A DNA stretch of 64,000 nucleotides from Paragonimus westermani (GCA_008508345.1 QNGE01000276.1:246482-310481); one strand, 5' to 3'. Shown: positions 1 to 12,539, counted from the stretch's first letter. Notes: a model not told the origin generated them from the letters alone. Numbers and translations: made by a program.

Positions 1-2232
1 ACTGGCTGAACATGAATGATCAACATCCCTCACCCCGCGGACATACTACCCCCAGCGAACCCATAAATATGTGGTGTATTTAGCCTGATGATGAAGCACT
101 GGAAACAAGCTTGTTTGCTACGCGTTTTTTCTCATGACTAGACTGGGCATATTCACGATACTCACTATACTCGAAATTAGAGTCAGTCAAAACGTTCCGT
201 TGCTAAATGTTGAAGTGATTAGATTTGCAGACAGTTTTTCACGGTTTCCTTTCTGTCGGAAGTTTCGTGCCACAACGATTGAAACTAGCGCTGACAGAAC
301 TGATTTCCCGTTTTATACAAAATGATCTCTCAGTGACAGGAGTTTCTAGAGAAGTCCAACAAGAAAATGATGCATTTGTGAAGCACTTGTGGCTAGTATT
401 TTGGACATAACACACGTGTTACTCTCACGATTGATTGAAAGTCACTTTTGGTAACTAAAAAAGTGAAACATTTCATCTAACTGTCATGTAAACAGCAGCA
501 CCGATTGACTTAAAACCATGTATGAGCCCATACGTTTGAGTTATTGAACGTGAACTTCCAGAGCCAACCAGGGTAACTTATGGTTTGCAGCCCAGGTTCA
601 TAGAGAGACTAGCACGCTATACTTGGGCAATTAAAACTCACGGCGGAAGAGAGTACATGAATCCAGCCAATTTCGACAAGCTTGCTTGGATCATTTATTC
701 TCACACCTTTACAACCGTCCTTTAAGGATTTGGAGCACTTCTGGGTGAGACTTCTATGTAAAGCCTTTATTAATACCACGGAATAAGATGAAGATTACGG
801 AAGTGAATAAGGATGGAAGAAAGACTGGCGAAATTGCCACATATTTTGACGTCAGCACCTTAATAACGCATAATATTTTTATACCACTGAGGTGTTCCTG
901 CAGGCCGCAGTCGATCTTGATGAGTATGAATTAGCGGGTGGGTTAACGTGGGATTACCAACCCAAATATGTGGTTGATGACACTAACATCAAAAATGAAT
1001 CTCCTGCTCTAACCTATGAACTTGGAAAACTTAAATATGCACTTGGGTTTTTCTGAAAAATCTTGCCCAAAACGGAGGAGTACGCAACACTGGTGAACAG
1101 TGGTTTTTACTCAGAAAGTCATGTCAACAATCCGACCTATATTACTCTAAGGTAGGATTGGTTACTCACCCCCTGTAATAAACGCCTTTCAACTGATAAA
1201 CAAGTTTCCTAATTGCGATGAGGATTCCGTCTGTAAAAATTAGGGTAAACGTGAACATATACTCCTGAAAAGTGGTTGCCTGAGAAATTCAATGGACAAA
1301 CCGAACACCTAGAACTACATGAATTATCTTGTAAAACGTAGGGTGCAAATAGGTTTGAAATGGCCATCGATTCAACGGAGGCTGAAAAATAAAGTTGCCA
1401 AATGGACGTCTGTAAGAAACCAAACTTTCCGGTTGTGGCTTTATACAAAATTTTCAGAAAAGAGTCAAATTTCTGGTTGTACCCGAGACTTAATTGTCGT
1501 ACAAACAAACGAAGAGTTGCCAAACCTTACTCAGCATGTCTTGAAAACTAATCGATAAAACAGTTTCAGTGCTCAGTGACTAGTTCGCGTGACCTATCAC
1601 GTTTGACGGGTTTTGTTCGACAGTTTCATCTACTGTGCACCCAATAATCACATGGAATTCACTTAACAAAGAAACCCAACAACAGCAGATGCGAATTTAG
1701 CTAAAAAACTTAGATCCACGTTTTGTTTAAAACGGTATTCAATCGATAAGCGTGTGGTGAATTCAGAAACGGGCGATCTTTTGGTGATTGGTGGTGATGT
1801 TGGTGACGGATAGAGATTTGCTATCATAGGAAAAGAACAGAAGACGGCCTCCGAATAACCTAGACAAAATCCATTTACGACAATGCAACGACCAGAACTT
1901 GGTTGATTGGACCATAAAATCAGTGACCAATAAAGAGTTTATGACCATGTGAAAAATTTACGAGACAAAACCGAGTTCATGTCTTCTGTCCATCAGCCTA
2001 TCAAATCTGAACACGATTGTTTTTATGACCAGATTGGTGTGGTGACACCTCAAACTTTAATAGTCAGTTTGTTAATTATAGTTCATGGAATATCCACACT
2101 GACTGATTAAAAAAGATTCGAAACCACCAAGAGCTTACACCGAAAAATGTACACTGAACAGATTGTTAATATGCATTACTCTAGTAGTTGAGAGCAACTC
2201 TGATGTCCAAGTAAACCTGTGGCAACTGAAGC
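1..2232. other. Unassigned non-coding DNA
   Basis: No repeat family, transposon protein or convincing exon was recognised on either strand. Open frames here are about 105 codons or shorter and resemble chance frames. It is probably intronic or intergenic. Confidence 0.5.
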
Positions 2233-2448
2233 AATGAGATTTTGGTTTATGTGAGCCTAACAACGCTCACGTTTAACCACGGCCTTTACAGTGAACCTTT
2301 TCGAAAAGAAGCACTAGGCTTGAGCTTTGCTCTTGTCACCGCTCGTCTGCAGCAAACCCACTTACCACGGCTAAGAGTAGAACTCCGGCCACGCTTTCGT
2401 GAAGCAATCGTAGTGATCACTGCACCAATAAGTTCACATGAAGCCGGC
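2233..2448 (-). repeat. Degenerate hammerhead SINE copy
   Basis: Read on the minus strand, this matches the SINE from its tRNA-like box A region (near 2420-2430) through the box B region (near 2395) to the tail that ends beside the pyrimidine-rich start. The ribozyme zone near 2310-2352 is damaged: the CTGANGA box reads CAGACGA and the GAAAC box reads CAAAG, so it should be inactive. A 127-codon plus-strand frame across this region is only the antisense shadow of the SINE and its flank. Confidence 0.75.
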
Positions 2449-4149
2449 GGAAATGGCATATGCAAGCGCTCAACTACATTCGTGTGTAAATCATGCTCAG
2501 ATTACCTGAACACTTCCAAAGGAAATGTAATCGGCACCGATCAGTCACCTTATACAGAGGATGTTTTTAATTTGAAATCACAGACAATTTTGAACTCACT
2601 AAGTGATGCTGACCTCATTGAATAGCTGCAAAGTATCTACATGTTTTATCTATTAAAATGGACGTGGTTTAACCAGCCCACCTAACGTATGCTCCCTCAC
2701 ATACACTTCAACCTTTTGTCCCGATACTTTGAAATTTCAAGTTTCACATTAAATGATAAGTTGTTACTGGTGATTTAAGATAATTCATTCGACGACTCCA
2801 ATAACGCCTATTCAGCGGTCGGGTTAACGGGACTATCTTGCAAGACCAAAAACCCCAGAAACGTTAATCGAAAGGATTGGAGTTTATACGGCACTGTTCG
2901 ATAAAATTACAACAAAGATGCTATCTCACCCTGAATATGAATTAACCGGACACAAAAATTATCCATAAGAAAGACGTTCAAAACTGAGTAGCCAAACACG
3001 GGTCCACCAGTGGCCACCAGTCAACGGAAAATGAGTCCATAAAAACAATTAGGTACAAATGAGGGTGGGTGAGTATCACAACATATCAAAAAGGGAAGGT
3101 TTAATGGATAAGCAATGATAGATATAAAACGGAGAAATCAAACATTCTATGCAACTATGATACAAAATTCGCCATGATCGTTTAGTGCACATAGCAGGGA
3201 CTAATAAAATCAAATTTAAGATCGGTTTTCTACAAACAAACCAAATACGCCTAAACGAACTCATCGCTCCACGTGACACCACACAAAGACAACAAACGTA
3301 CCAGTCGAAATTCAACAGATTGAACCGTGACCCTCGATGAGTCATCTTGTTGTACTGCGTCAAAGGTTACTTTACTCTAACTGGTAAGTGTATTCTAAGT
3401 ATTATACAAGTTGAAAAATACAGCTGTAAAAGTTTTACTGTTCAGACGGTGGACAAAATTTCATCGTAACTTTTCTTACACATATCGCTTTCTGTGTCTG
3501 AGCAATCCAATCTGGATTAATTCAGTGAGCGGAAAAATCTTGTCCACCTGACTTAACGAGATAGTAGTGACTGAGGAATGCTACTCTCGATGTGTTTCTG
3601 CGAATGACACAAAACAGCCACTGTGACTACTCTGAAGATGACAGAACTAACTGAGTACTGAAAGACTGTATCTGACCGTCTCAGTATGATGACGTTATCG
3701 CGTATAGTGTGAAGTCTGCGAAAAACTAGTTATCAAATCTAAATACGGAGGACACGGGCTGGAGTGGACATCCTACTTAAGTGACAACAAATCTTGTTAA
3801 GGTTGATCAGTCTTGGCACATTGCATTTCAATAAACATTGGCGCAGTAAACAATTTACGACGGTACAACATCATTTGTTTCGAACCGACCTTGCGGAATC
3901 GTACTTCCGCCAAGGTTTGTAACACGACTATGACGGTTGTCTTGAGAATAAAACTTTTTCGGTCCTTCCCGATAGTCTGTCACAAATTTCGTTGGTAACA
4001 TAATCGGTTTAGCTAAATTTGCAACAAATCGTCATTCAACCGACAAGCTGATTGTCTTCGTCTGGCATTTCTCTGATTGATGTGTCTGATGGAAGCTTCT
4101 ACATTGAGCGGGTGATCGTAGAAAATGTGCACTAACTCAGCTTTTCACC
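2449..4149. other. Unassigned non-coding DNA
   Basis: Nothing recognisable was seen. Only short scattered frames occur and no repeat family is shared with the rest of the window. Confidence 0.45.
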
Positions 4150-4330
4150 TAGTTACAGTTTGAACATCACTCAACCTAATTCATATATTTCGCTTGCATA
4201 TAGGCATTTGGCCAGCCCCTTCGGGAAAGGTGTTCAACCCAAGGTCAGAGTGAGATTCATCGCACCACGAGACGTGGTAAAACTGGAGTAGCTGGTTTTT
4301 AGTTCAAGCCCCCACGGAGGACCTCATAGG
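4150..4330 (-). repeat. Very degenerate SINE copy
   Basis: The minus strand shows weak, ordered similarity to the 3' half of the hammerhead SINE: the tail near 4155-4175, the segment equivalent to 'gctggctggaaag' near 4200-4230, and a worn box B-like stretch near 4300-4312. The ribozyme boxes are not conserved. The call is tentative because the match is patchy. Confidence 0.35.
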
Positions 4331-5720
4331 AAGATGGCTAGTTCCGTCTTAGCAGAATGCTGTTTGCAAGTAGAGGTCGCCCTAAATAAGTGTACAAAGA
4401 GGGTAATATATCCAATAAGACCGGTTACTCAAAGTGTTCCGATCAGAGGTCAGTACCAGTGGAAAAGTCGCAGCGTGGTATTTTAGACACAATCATCCAA
4501 TTGATCTTGGTGCTTTACAACGTCCATTTAAATCAGACAGGCATATAAAGAGCTGAGTGACAAATCTTACTGACCAGGTTGTCATACGAATGTATTTGAA
4601 AAAAAATGCTGGCGAATAGTAGAGCATATTGGCTGTACCTAAAGTGAACGTCACTCACAATGTTCAGTAGCACAGTGGTGAACACGGTTGCTCCATGAAA
4701 ACATAATCGGAGTTTTATTCTCTATAGGGAGAACGATGTGGAATTCTGAAGAGCTTTATCAAGAGTAGAACCATAGGTTACTTCATCATACTAAAACACA
4801 TTTTTTGAAGACCCAAGATTGAAATTTAGACGTGTAATATAGAGTGTGGTACGAAGCACTATGAGTCGCTATCTTTTAAAGTAACACCCGTCCACTCATT
4901 TGTGAAAGATGTACACACTCGGCAGTGTCGCATCCGGCGTCAAATTGTTCCATCAGGTGTTGGTGTATAGCTGAAACAAAGTGAGCTATCATGAATCGGA
5001 AACTAAACTCTGTGAGTCGGAACAAAAAATATTCACCATCATGAAACCGGGTCTCACCTGGATCAGAATATTACGTACTGTTTGTAATAAAACATTCACG
5101 GTAGTTAGTATGTGAATAAAGCGAGTTGAGAATATCACAACGCCGTGCTTTGCCTGTTCTGTGAAGTGAGGATGGAAATTAACTATGCCAGATATTAATA
5201 CTGTCGTCTTCGATGTCGAGCATATATTTTCCACTTGCGGTGACTTCAGTTACCTTGAAAGAAATATTTGAGAATGTGCAAATTATTCTACAACTATGTG
5301 ATTCTGGGGCAGACGGTGTGAGTTTGTCCGAAAATATGCTATAGAATAGGATTGCTGTGCTCTTCAAAAGCATTTCCGCAGGCAATCTGTGGAAAAAACG
5401 TTTCATACAGTTTGTGATTAGGCAAACAGAATTGTCACCGCATCCATTAACCGTGTAAGGTTGGCAAGCGGTACCTGTACATTATCAGTACAAGTTTTCG
5501 GTCGCCAAACCGGATTCCCTGTTGTGTCTGGATTACAGAGTTCAGTTCAATCACCTCAGCGTTCTAGCTAACGTGACGTAGAAAACGTGATAACTGGCTG
5601 CTGGCAAATATTCCCATGAACGACGAGAAACTGGAGGTTTCAACGATCACCTATCATCTAATCTAAATTAACGAAGGAAAGCATGATATTTCACACAAGG
5701 AGTGCCGATCTGTCCATCAG
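4331..5720. other. Unassigned non-coding DNA
   Basis: No family or domain recognised. Minus-strand frames near 4989-5406 have no recognisable motifs. Confidence 0.45.
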
Positions 5721-5905
5721 CAAGACATCGAAAATTAGCGTTTACAAACAGCATCAATGATAACACCAGCAATATAAGTCATTTGAGTGGAGCAACGTTC
5801 TCATGCCAGATGTACAGTAGTCACAATACTAAGTCTACCAAAGATCACGTGTATTGGGAAGACACAAGTCTCCGCAATGTTAGTGTTACGTACTGGTCTG
5901 CCTTG
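5721..5905 (+). CDS. Candidate internal exon, function unknown
   Basis: An open frame is bounded by a possible acceptor (gtccatcag, ending 5720) and a good donor (TTG|GTGAGA at 5906). The translation is rich in Ser, Thr and Asn, has several N-X-S/T sites, and contains a segment LSGATFSCQMY followed about 20 residues later by HVYW. The C-then-W spacing is loosely like an immunoglobulin-type strand pair, but I cannot assign a family. Chance frames with splice-like ends are common in 64 kb, so this is only a candidate. Confidence 0.22.
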
Positions 5906-6312
5906 GTGAGAGTAAACCAGAACAACAGCAGTCCGAGCGACACAGATGAATATCAATTTATTAGAAAAACGGTACGATTTTACAGAAAAACAACAGTGTT
6001 TACGATTGCTACTGGATGACCAGTGCTTTTATGTTTTGTGTGGCCGCTTCTTTACTACGTTGTATGACCTTGCTTTAAACAGCTCAGTTGTTTCATTCTG
6101 ACAGGCGTTCAAACGACTTGCTTCAATCACCACCACTTACAAACAAATTCAACGTGTCAGCACTATTCCGTGTAACATTTTTTCTTGGTCGGCGTCGAAG
6201 GACTACAATCCCGCTTGCAGCATCTTGTGCCCGAGTTCTGGTTGGCTAAACCTTCGCTACTCAGGAAACCGCTCCAGTACAAGCTGATTCCGGTTGGTGC
6301 AAACGGCTAGAA

Positions 6313-6440
6313 ATGAGCACGGAAGAGGGCGTTGGTCAGATTGTAGACCGGCTGCTTCGGCCGACAGTCCAGAAGCATCTTGACGCTAACGGAACAAATC
6401 AGCGGACGGCTGCGCGCAATCTTTATGCCAAACGGATAGT
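6313..6440 (+). CDS. Candidate first coding exon, function unknown
   Basis: An ATG at 6313 opens a GC-rich frame of about 42 codons beginning MSTEEGVGQIVDRLLRPTV. It runs to a possible donor GT|GTAAAG at 6441, just before an in-frame stop. Composition is clearly richer in G+C than the flanks and the residue mix is protein-like (charged, with amphipathic helix character). The frame is also open upstream to 6250, so the ATG could instead be internal to an exon. I do not recognise the protein and no partner exon can be assigned. Confidence 0.3.
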
Positions 6441-8199
6441 GTAAAGTGTGATGATTTTTTTCTGAAGAAGAATGCTAACGTGAAATTTTTTTCTGATCAG
6501 TCGACAGCTAGTGATTTGTATTCCTAAACGAAAAACACTTAAAAGAATAGCTAAAGCCTGACTTGAATTTGCAGGTTTTATAAGATACTACAGCGTTGGT
6601 CTGTCGTTTCCATATGTTTCACCGTTAATGAACTGTATTGTAACCATATAGACCCGTGCAGCAAAACTCCTAAGTGGCATATATCGTTTTGTGACCATAA
6701 TACAGTAGCTTATCATTTTCACTTAGCTATATGTTATCCGTAAAATCCTGTTCAAAAAAACCAGCTAGATACGTTCTTAGGAGCGATGTGGCCGATTCAT
6801 TCGGAAAATCTGCATGAACCGAAATACCCTATTCTTCAAGCAATTTTCGGAAATGTTTCCCACACGTGATTCGGGGAGGTGTCCGACACGTGTGAAAGGT
6901 CAGCCCCTTAGATTCCAGATTCTGTCAAACTGCTGTTCGGAAAAATGCGATCCGACCGAGAGTTCAGCATGAAATATACATCCCCTCAGAACATGTGGAT
7001 TAAAGTCACAGCGTACCGCAGGCTGTAAGCTATAACACTGGAGTACAGTGAAAGTGGTGATTCATGCAGCATCTGCTGTTCTAGTAGATTCTGGTATATC
7101 GATTCGTACGTGTGTGAAATTGAAACTGTTGCTTTCTGTTAAAACATTGTGGCGTGTAGTGGTCAACTTTTCAAGTAGGATGCAAATATTTTAAATAAAC
7201 TTCGTGCATGTGAAATCCACATTATTAAGTGGCGCCTGGTGATGGAATTTTAGAGGATTAAGCCACTTTCTGCTTAGAACCCCGGAACTGTCATCACTGA
7301 CAAAGACAGTCGTTAAATGGTCACAGAGATTAAGTACGTAAGACAATGCCATATTCAAAATAGCGGTTTCCCGAAATAAATAAATGAGATACCAGTGTTA
7401 TCACCTGACCAACATGCTCAGAAATCACATCTTCCTGTAAGGTCACTGGCACAAGTGCCAACCCGTTCACAATAGGCTATAGAGTGCAACTAGTCAAGTA
7501 GCTACTTGTAACAAACACAAGCATTGCTGCCGACCATAACGAGACAAGAGGAAAATGATAGGGTCTGGAAAGTGTTATACTGAACTTACTAAACTTGTAC
7601 AGACGCACACAAGTAGTCCTCACATAAAAAAGTTGAGGTGATTCCACAAATCTGTCTACACGTACGTGTAGGATGACATGTCTGGACGTCTTCGTTTGCG
7701 CAGAACTCAGGCAATTTGTCCAGGTGGTTCGATGGCGTCTAAATGTTGCTAAAAATTAGACATTTTTTGTCTACGTTGAGCGTAACTCACAAAACTATTC
7801 TCAGCTCTTGCCGACTTCAAAAAGAGGGGCTGTACACGAATTTCACTCCTATTAGAGCTCAGCAGCAATCCCCATCTCTGTCACAGCCGAGACCCAAACT
7901 CCGGGTACGCTGTAAATGAGAGCTGTATCAATTACTGTTCAAGTGATGTACGGGGCACGACGATCTTATTATATGCAGGCGCTCGGTCACTTCCCTTTAT
8001 AAAGAATGGACAGGCTGTCCAGTCATCTCAAGTGGAGACAGAACAACTGAATTGTTTACTCGCTAACTCCACGACTGTGACCGGCGTGTCAAAGTGGTTT
8101 ACCTGGGTTCGTTTGCCTCACCGAGTTTACATTTTGTTTACCGGCAAGTCTAGCTGAAACAGCCAGAGTTAAAAAAAGAACAAACATAAATAATGAACT
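6441..8199. other. Unassigned non-coding DNA
   Basis: No recognisable repeat, domain or RNA gene was found. If 6313-6440 is an exon, this is intron. Confidence 0.4.
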
Positions 8200-8400
8200 G
8201 AGAAGTAGTCGGGGGTTTGGCTAATTTCGAGTTGTAGGTCAAAAGAGACTGGTTGGAATATCTATCTGAATGCGAAGGCTTCGATCAAGTGTGAGCGATG
8301 TTCAACTTGATGTTAGCCAAATCCCCAACTTACAAGCAGCCTGACAGGTTTAATGATTTGGACGAGACCTGCTTGTGAACAATTTGGGGCCTCGGCTGGA
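8200..8400. repeat. Fold-back SINE fragment
   Basis: The SINE tail is present twice in opposite orientations: minus at about 8202-8235 and plus at about 8245-8335. The ends pair as an inverted repeat of about 30 bp with a few mismatches. The plus piece continues into SINE head sequence (the caggttcaatga-like segment near 8345-8375), so a tail-to-head tandem junction is also preserved. The ribozyme and tRNA-like portions are absent. Confidence 0.65.
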
Positions 8401-8564
8401 TTAGAACTAGCGACAGAAACAGCATGTCCGAAGGCAATGGGTGTTCTACAAGGTGAGCTTTGATGCCATGAGGGGAGCTCAGGAGTATTCACAGTTGAAC
8501 TCAGTTAGCCGCCCAATCCATTAGGCTATACGAAATCTACCAAGGGATTCAGCAGCTTAACTAC

Positions 8565-9000
8565 CCCGACTACTCACCAATGATATAAACTGTCGCCTAG
8601 CAGGTTTAATAAGATTGAAGATTGTGCCTCGTCAAGGAAGTCCTAATCATCGATTATTGACTTGGATTAACAAGTAGTAGCTATCTCCAATCGGGACGTT
8701 CGGATAACCTGATTATTACTCACTAGCGAGAGTGGTTGAGCGTTCAGATTTGATAATTCGGTCGTGACTAATGTGTGGTCATTGTGGCAGTGGTTAACAC
8801 GGTTGCCTCAGGAAAGCGTGGCCGGTGTTCTAGTCCCGGCTGTGGCAATGATATGCAATACTGATGAGCCCCAATGAGAGCGAAACTGGAGTCCGGTATG
8901 TTCTTCCGAAAGAAGCTGGCTGGAAAGCCTATCTGAATACGAACGCTGCGGTCAAAATATAAGATGTTCGACTTGAAACATCAGTTATTGTCATTATCAC
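8565..9000 (+). repeat. Near full-length hammerhead SINE copy
   Basis: Parts in order: head (8565-8700), the segment containing gcgagagtggttgagcg (8725-8760), a tRNA-like box A (tggcagtggtta, near 8784), a box B-like stretch (ggtgttctagtccc, near 8824), the ribozyme region (8854-8900) and the tail (8905-9000). The tRNA-like boxes suggest Pol III transcription. The ribozyme core boxes CTGATGA (8861-8867) and GAAAC plus GTC are kept, but helix I is broken (GCAATA against CGGTAT), so cleavage is doubtful. Confidence 0.85.
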
Positions 9001-9249
9001 GCACACCAGTCGCACACCAGTGAACGTTCACACTGAATCTCACTTCTGCTGCCTCTGGTCGTTGGCACATTAAACAAAGCTCACTCACCTGTTTACAGCC
9101 TACTAAAACATTTTTTCATGCAATTGACATGTAATTTACAAATTGCCATTGCTATATCTTTCCGAGGCTACCAGATAAATCAGAAAATGCACAGAAACTA
9201 AGTTGGTGCATTGTTTGTCCGTGATCCATTCCTCTCACATAGATTTTAA

Positions 9250-9427
9250 AATGGCTGTTTCTTGAAAGCATTGCCGGAGTTTAAATCCGATCGTGGCAAA
9301 GGCGCGGATTACTGACGGGCTCTAACAAACGAGTTGCTCGAGTGTAGTGCCCCTACTACATAGAAACTACTCGGATAGTTTCTGGAAATATAAACACTGC
9401 GATGAATTATGACTGACTCTCAACTAA
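9250..9427 (+). repeat. 5'-truncated degenerate SINE copy
   Basis: This starts just before box B (gagtttaaatcc, near 9278) and runs through a damaged ribozyme region (CTGACGG near 9311, GAAAC lost) into the tail near 9427. It lies about 250 bp downstream of the previous copy in the same orientation and may be the remains of a tandem unit. Confidence 0.65.
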
Positions 9428-10100
9428 CAGTAAAGAGCTATGCATGGTTCTGTTTTGCTATTCGAATCAGTCACACGATAATTTATATAATTAGAGTGAT
9501 CTCTCGTTTATTTGGTAACCTCCATGAGCAAATGCCTACTTTTCAGTATTCACACTTTCTTGTGTGATGACCTCAACGGATTCAGAACGCAAATATCTAA
9601 ATAGGTTATTCTGTCTTTCTATAGCATGATGTGTCCAAGACCTCCTTGCTGTTAACGAGATGCCTGACTAAAGCGACAGACACAAACGATCTGACTTCTG
9701 TTAATCTCACAATCCACAGACAACAGCAGGCACAAATTCATTCCACCAGTGACTTATAGTACTAAGTTCCGTACACTGTTGCTACCTATCCAGTCACCTA
9801 TCCGAGCGAATCATATGGAATTTGAGCCAGTATTGATGCGGCGAAATGGTAGCTGTATCACATATGAGAGTCAACGATTTTGCTCAAACGTCTGGTAAAG
9901 TGATTTCCTACAAGAAGTGTTTTTGTGTTGTGTAAACACAGCCTGTCTAGTTGTGCAAGAATGGCGATGGTTTCAGTTAGTTTGGTAGATTTGCAAGCCA
10001 CAAGCTTGGCAGTGAATGTGGCAAAGCACTACTTCCGAAAACTGTCAGTATTTGAATGAATCGAACTGTGATGAAATCGTCGAGGGGTCCTTGGTATGAT
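9428..10100. other. Unassigned non-coding DNA
   Basis: Nothing recognised. It separates the SINE cluster from the first 215-bp direct repeat. Confidence 0.4.
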
Positions 10101-10315
10101 TTAAATAGTTGAAAATCCCCGTAGAAATTATGTAGAACAATTTTACTTTCAAAGAACAGAGCTGTTTTCGATAAATTCTCATATTTGGCTGATACAATTA
10201 TATATCAAATCAAGTAACAATAACGGAAGTCATTGATAGGAAAATGGTACGAAGGTAAGGCGATTGGGTGTTACAGGAACACGACTTAGTTGTCCTAATG
10301 CTCACAAGGATTTAG
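10101..10315 (+). repeat. 215-bp direct repeat, copy 1
   Basis: This matches 11831-12045 with a constant offset of 1,730 bp and no indels. I count about 20 mismatches in 215 bp. About 71 bp (10193-10263) are identical, while the outer parts carry all the changes. The ends do not show the TG...CA of LTRs. It may be a dispersed repeat or the ends of a decayed element. Confidence 0.85.
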
Positions 10316-11138
10316 CATACGTTAGCAGTCGTTATCTGAACGTCTCTTAAAACCTCTCATTCGGAGATGATAACCACAAGATAACGATTATTAGTGCGAG
10401 GCCGTAATTTTTTCTGGGCGCGCAACATTTCCAGCCAAAGTCTAAACAGCGTAAGTAATGGAATGAGGGTTAGACAGCTGGGAGGGTAATCATTCCAAAA
10501 AATCGTCAGACTGTTGCCGTGTCTCTTACGGACATGATGGAAGTAGACCACGCCACTGCATCGGAAACAGTCAAGCGAAAACAGAAGTGTGATTTAGAAA
10601 GAAGGTACGGTTTGGGGTTATTTTTCTGTATGCGTCTGGCACCTGAAACGCTAGTTTGGTCTTACGGAAACAATAGTGAGCATCTTGCCTTTCAGTCAGT
10701 TACTTGTGAGTCGGTGAGGCGTGCAGCTGCATGGCGGTGCCAAGCCTCGTGGAATAATTTGCCGACCAGCGTGAGGGATTGTCCGGCGACCGTGTTTGCA
10801 TATGCACCGCGTGACTGGTGCTGTCCCGCCGGGACTTAATCAGCCTGATAGAATCAGTGCCCGATGAAGCGGCCAGATTCAGTGTTTGACCCCGGTTTAG
10901 CCATTACAGGGCGTTTGTATGAATATTGGTGTCGAGCAACGTCGCTGCCGCATGGTCTATTGTGTGGAGTGTAACCAGACTGAACCTGTACGGTGGTTCA
11001 TCCTTGGTAACGGCGAACTGATAGTAGCTGAGTATTGGGGTGGGTTGTGGGCAAGTTCGCCGGACTCGTTATTCTTTCATAATTCACTCCGACTTTCAGT
11101 AACGTAGATCAACGTAGGTCAATGTGATTTCGATTACA
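10316..11138. other. Interior between direct repeats, partly GC-rich
   Basis: This region holds a GC-rich stretch near 10690-10910. A plus-strand frame at 10519-10839 contains a WNNLPTSV segment that loosely recalls non-LTR retrotransposon C-terminal text, but I cannot place it in a family. No RT motifs are seen. Confidence 0.3.
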
Positions 11139-11276
11139 ACACTCCTGAGGAAAGCCACCTGAGTTGTAAGATATCCGCACCAATCCTAATTTGTTTATCA
11201 ATGCCACCCGAGGTGGTTGAAACGAAGAGTATTACAACTTGCTCGTAACGTTGTGTTATTCCCGATCTGTTTATCA
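11139..11276 (+). repeat. PLE-associated 'beta' repeat
   Basis: Family beta has a CTGAGGA box, a short hairpin, a GAAACG box, then attacaacttgctcgtaacg and gttgtgttattctcaatctg. In this copy CTGAGGA lies at 11144-11150, and a second hairpin (ccacccgaggtgg) followed by GAAACG lies at 11213-11224, suggesting internal duplication or a rearranged copy. Other copies occur near 13.7, 22.4, 49.1 and 61.4 kb. Confidence 0.7.
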
Positions 11277-11830
11277 GTAACGTAGATTTTTATTCTAACG
11301 GACCGTGATTTTCAATTCTTCAAAAACAACTCACGAAAATTTTGAATTATGGTAGTGAGCCAGATTGTCTCTCCTTTGTAATGACTGTAGTGTATTTTTT
11401 ACAACGTGACAATAAAATTGGAGAATATTCTTGATAAGTGGTCCGCGAATTACAGCATGCAGTTAAGCGTTGTTTTTTGGTCGAACAACTGGGAGAAACA
11501 GTGCTGAACGACCACATACGACATCGTGTCCAACCCTTCAAAAATAAAGAACCTTCAACCGAGCAGAGATAAAGACCTTAAAATATAAGCCTTACGAGGG
11601 ATGTTGGATACATGTTTTTAAAGCGGAGCTCTAGATCGATGCTCCTCAAAACCCGTAATCCGTGTTGACCAGAGTCAAAGGGAGTTTCGCAGTTGAACAG
11701 TGGTATTACTTTAGTCTGTTTATTCCATAACACGGCTTTACCGAATGACCCCTTAGACATTCGTCCCTGGATAGTGGGAGGAAATGTGCCAGTGAACTGC
11801 CCGGAGTGTGGACTATTTTGTGGGGATGTT
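11277..11830. other. Unassigned DNA inside the repeat-bounded interval
   Basis: Minus-strand frames of 64 and 107 codons occur (11347-11541, 11578-11901), and the second runs into the direct repeat. Neither has recognisable domain motifs. Confidence 0.35.
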
Positions 11831-12045
11831 TTGAATAATTGAAAATCCCCGTAGAAATCATGTAAAACAATTTTACTTTCAAGGAACAGAACTGTTTTCA
11901 ATAAATTCTCATCTTTGACTGGTACAATTATATATCAAATCAAGTAACAATAACGGAAGTCATTGATAGGAAAATGGTACGAAGGTAAGGCGACTGGGTG
12001 TAACATAAACACGATCTAGTTGTGCTTATGCTCACAAGGTCTTAG
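11831..12045 (+). repeat. 215-bp direct repeat, copy 2
   Basis: Direct repeat of 10101-10315 (about 91% identical by eye). The segment 11923-11993 is identical to copy 1, while both flanks differ at many sites. Confidence 0.85.
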
Positions 12046-12539
12046 GAAGTCTGTGTTAATTGGGGGGAGATGGGGGGAGAGATAAAATTGCCTCCTAAGC
12101 TGAATGTACGTTTTTGGCAACAGTAATCCCACGCTGTGAACGAACTGTGTTTGAACACACAAATCTGACTGACGTAATCGGATTTCGACTGTCTCGGCTA
12201 TAGACAGGATGCGCCAATTGATCTTTCATGATGCGGCGGTCGGGGCACGGTAGACAATGTGAAACGCTCTATCCGTGTCTGTGTCGGTCACAGCCGACTA
12301 AGTGGGTCAGAATGGATTAGTTGATGTTCTTTGGTATTCCAGAGCGAAGCCACCTAGAGCACTGTTCACGAATTCTTTCCGATAAAGGCATAGTGGTGCG
12401 ACCAATATATGCTGAACCACAGGATCATTCAAATGAACGGATCAAAAACGAGTCCTCACTGTTAAGCATATTATCTTTCAGATCAAGTGGCACCGTGCGT
12501 TTTTAGTGGGACTTTACGACAAGAATTACAGCAAATTAG
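12046..12539. other. Unassigned DNA
   Basis: No feature recognised apart from a tandem tggggggaga doublet near 12061-12080. Confidence 0.35.

Noticed and set aside
2242..2625. 127-codon plus-strand frame as a gene
   Set aside because: Its first half is the antisense of a SINE copy and no domain is seen in the rest.
10519..10839. Non-LTR retrotransposon C-terminus
   Set aside because: The WNNLP-like segment alone is not enough and neighbouring motifs are missing.
11144..11240. Beta repeat as a true hammerhead ribozyme
   Set aside because: Better copies allow GAAAC, a 5-nt loop and GTA, which would fit a minimal helix III, but bases before CTGAGGA do not pair with those after GTA in any copy, so helix I is missing.
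10101..12045. LTR retrotransposon bounded by the 215-bp repeats
   Set aside because: The repeats lack TG...CA ends, and no primer-binding site, polypurine tract, gag or pol was found between them.
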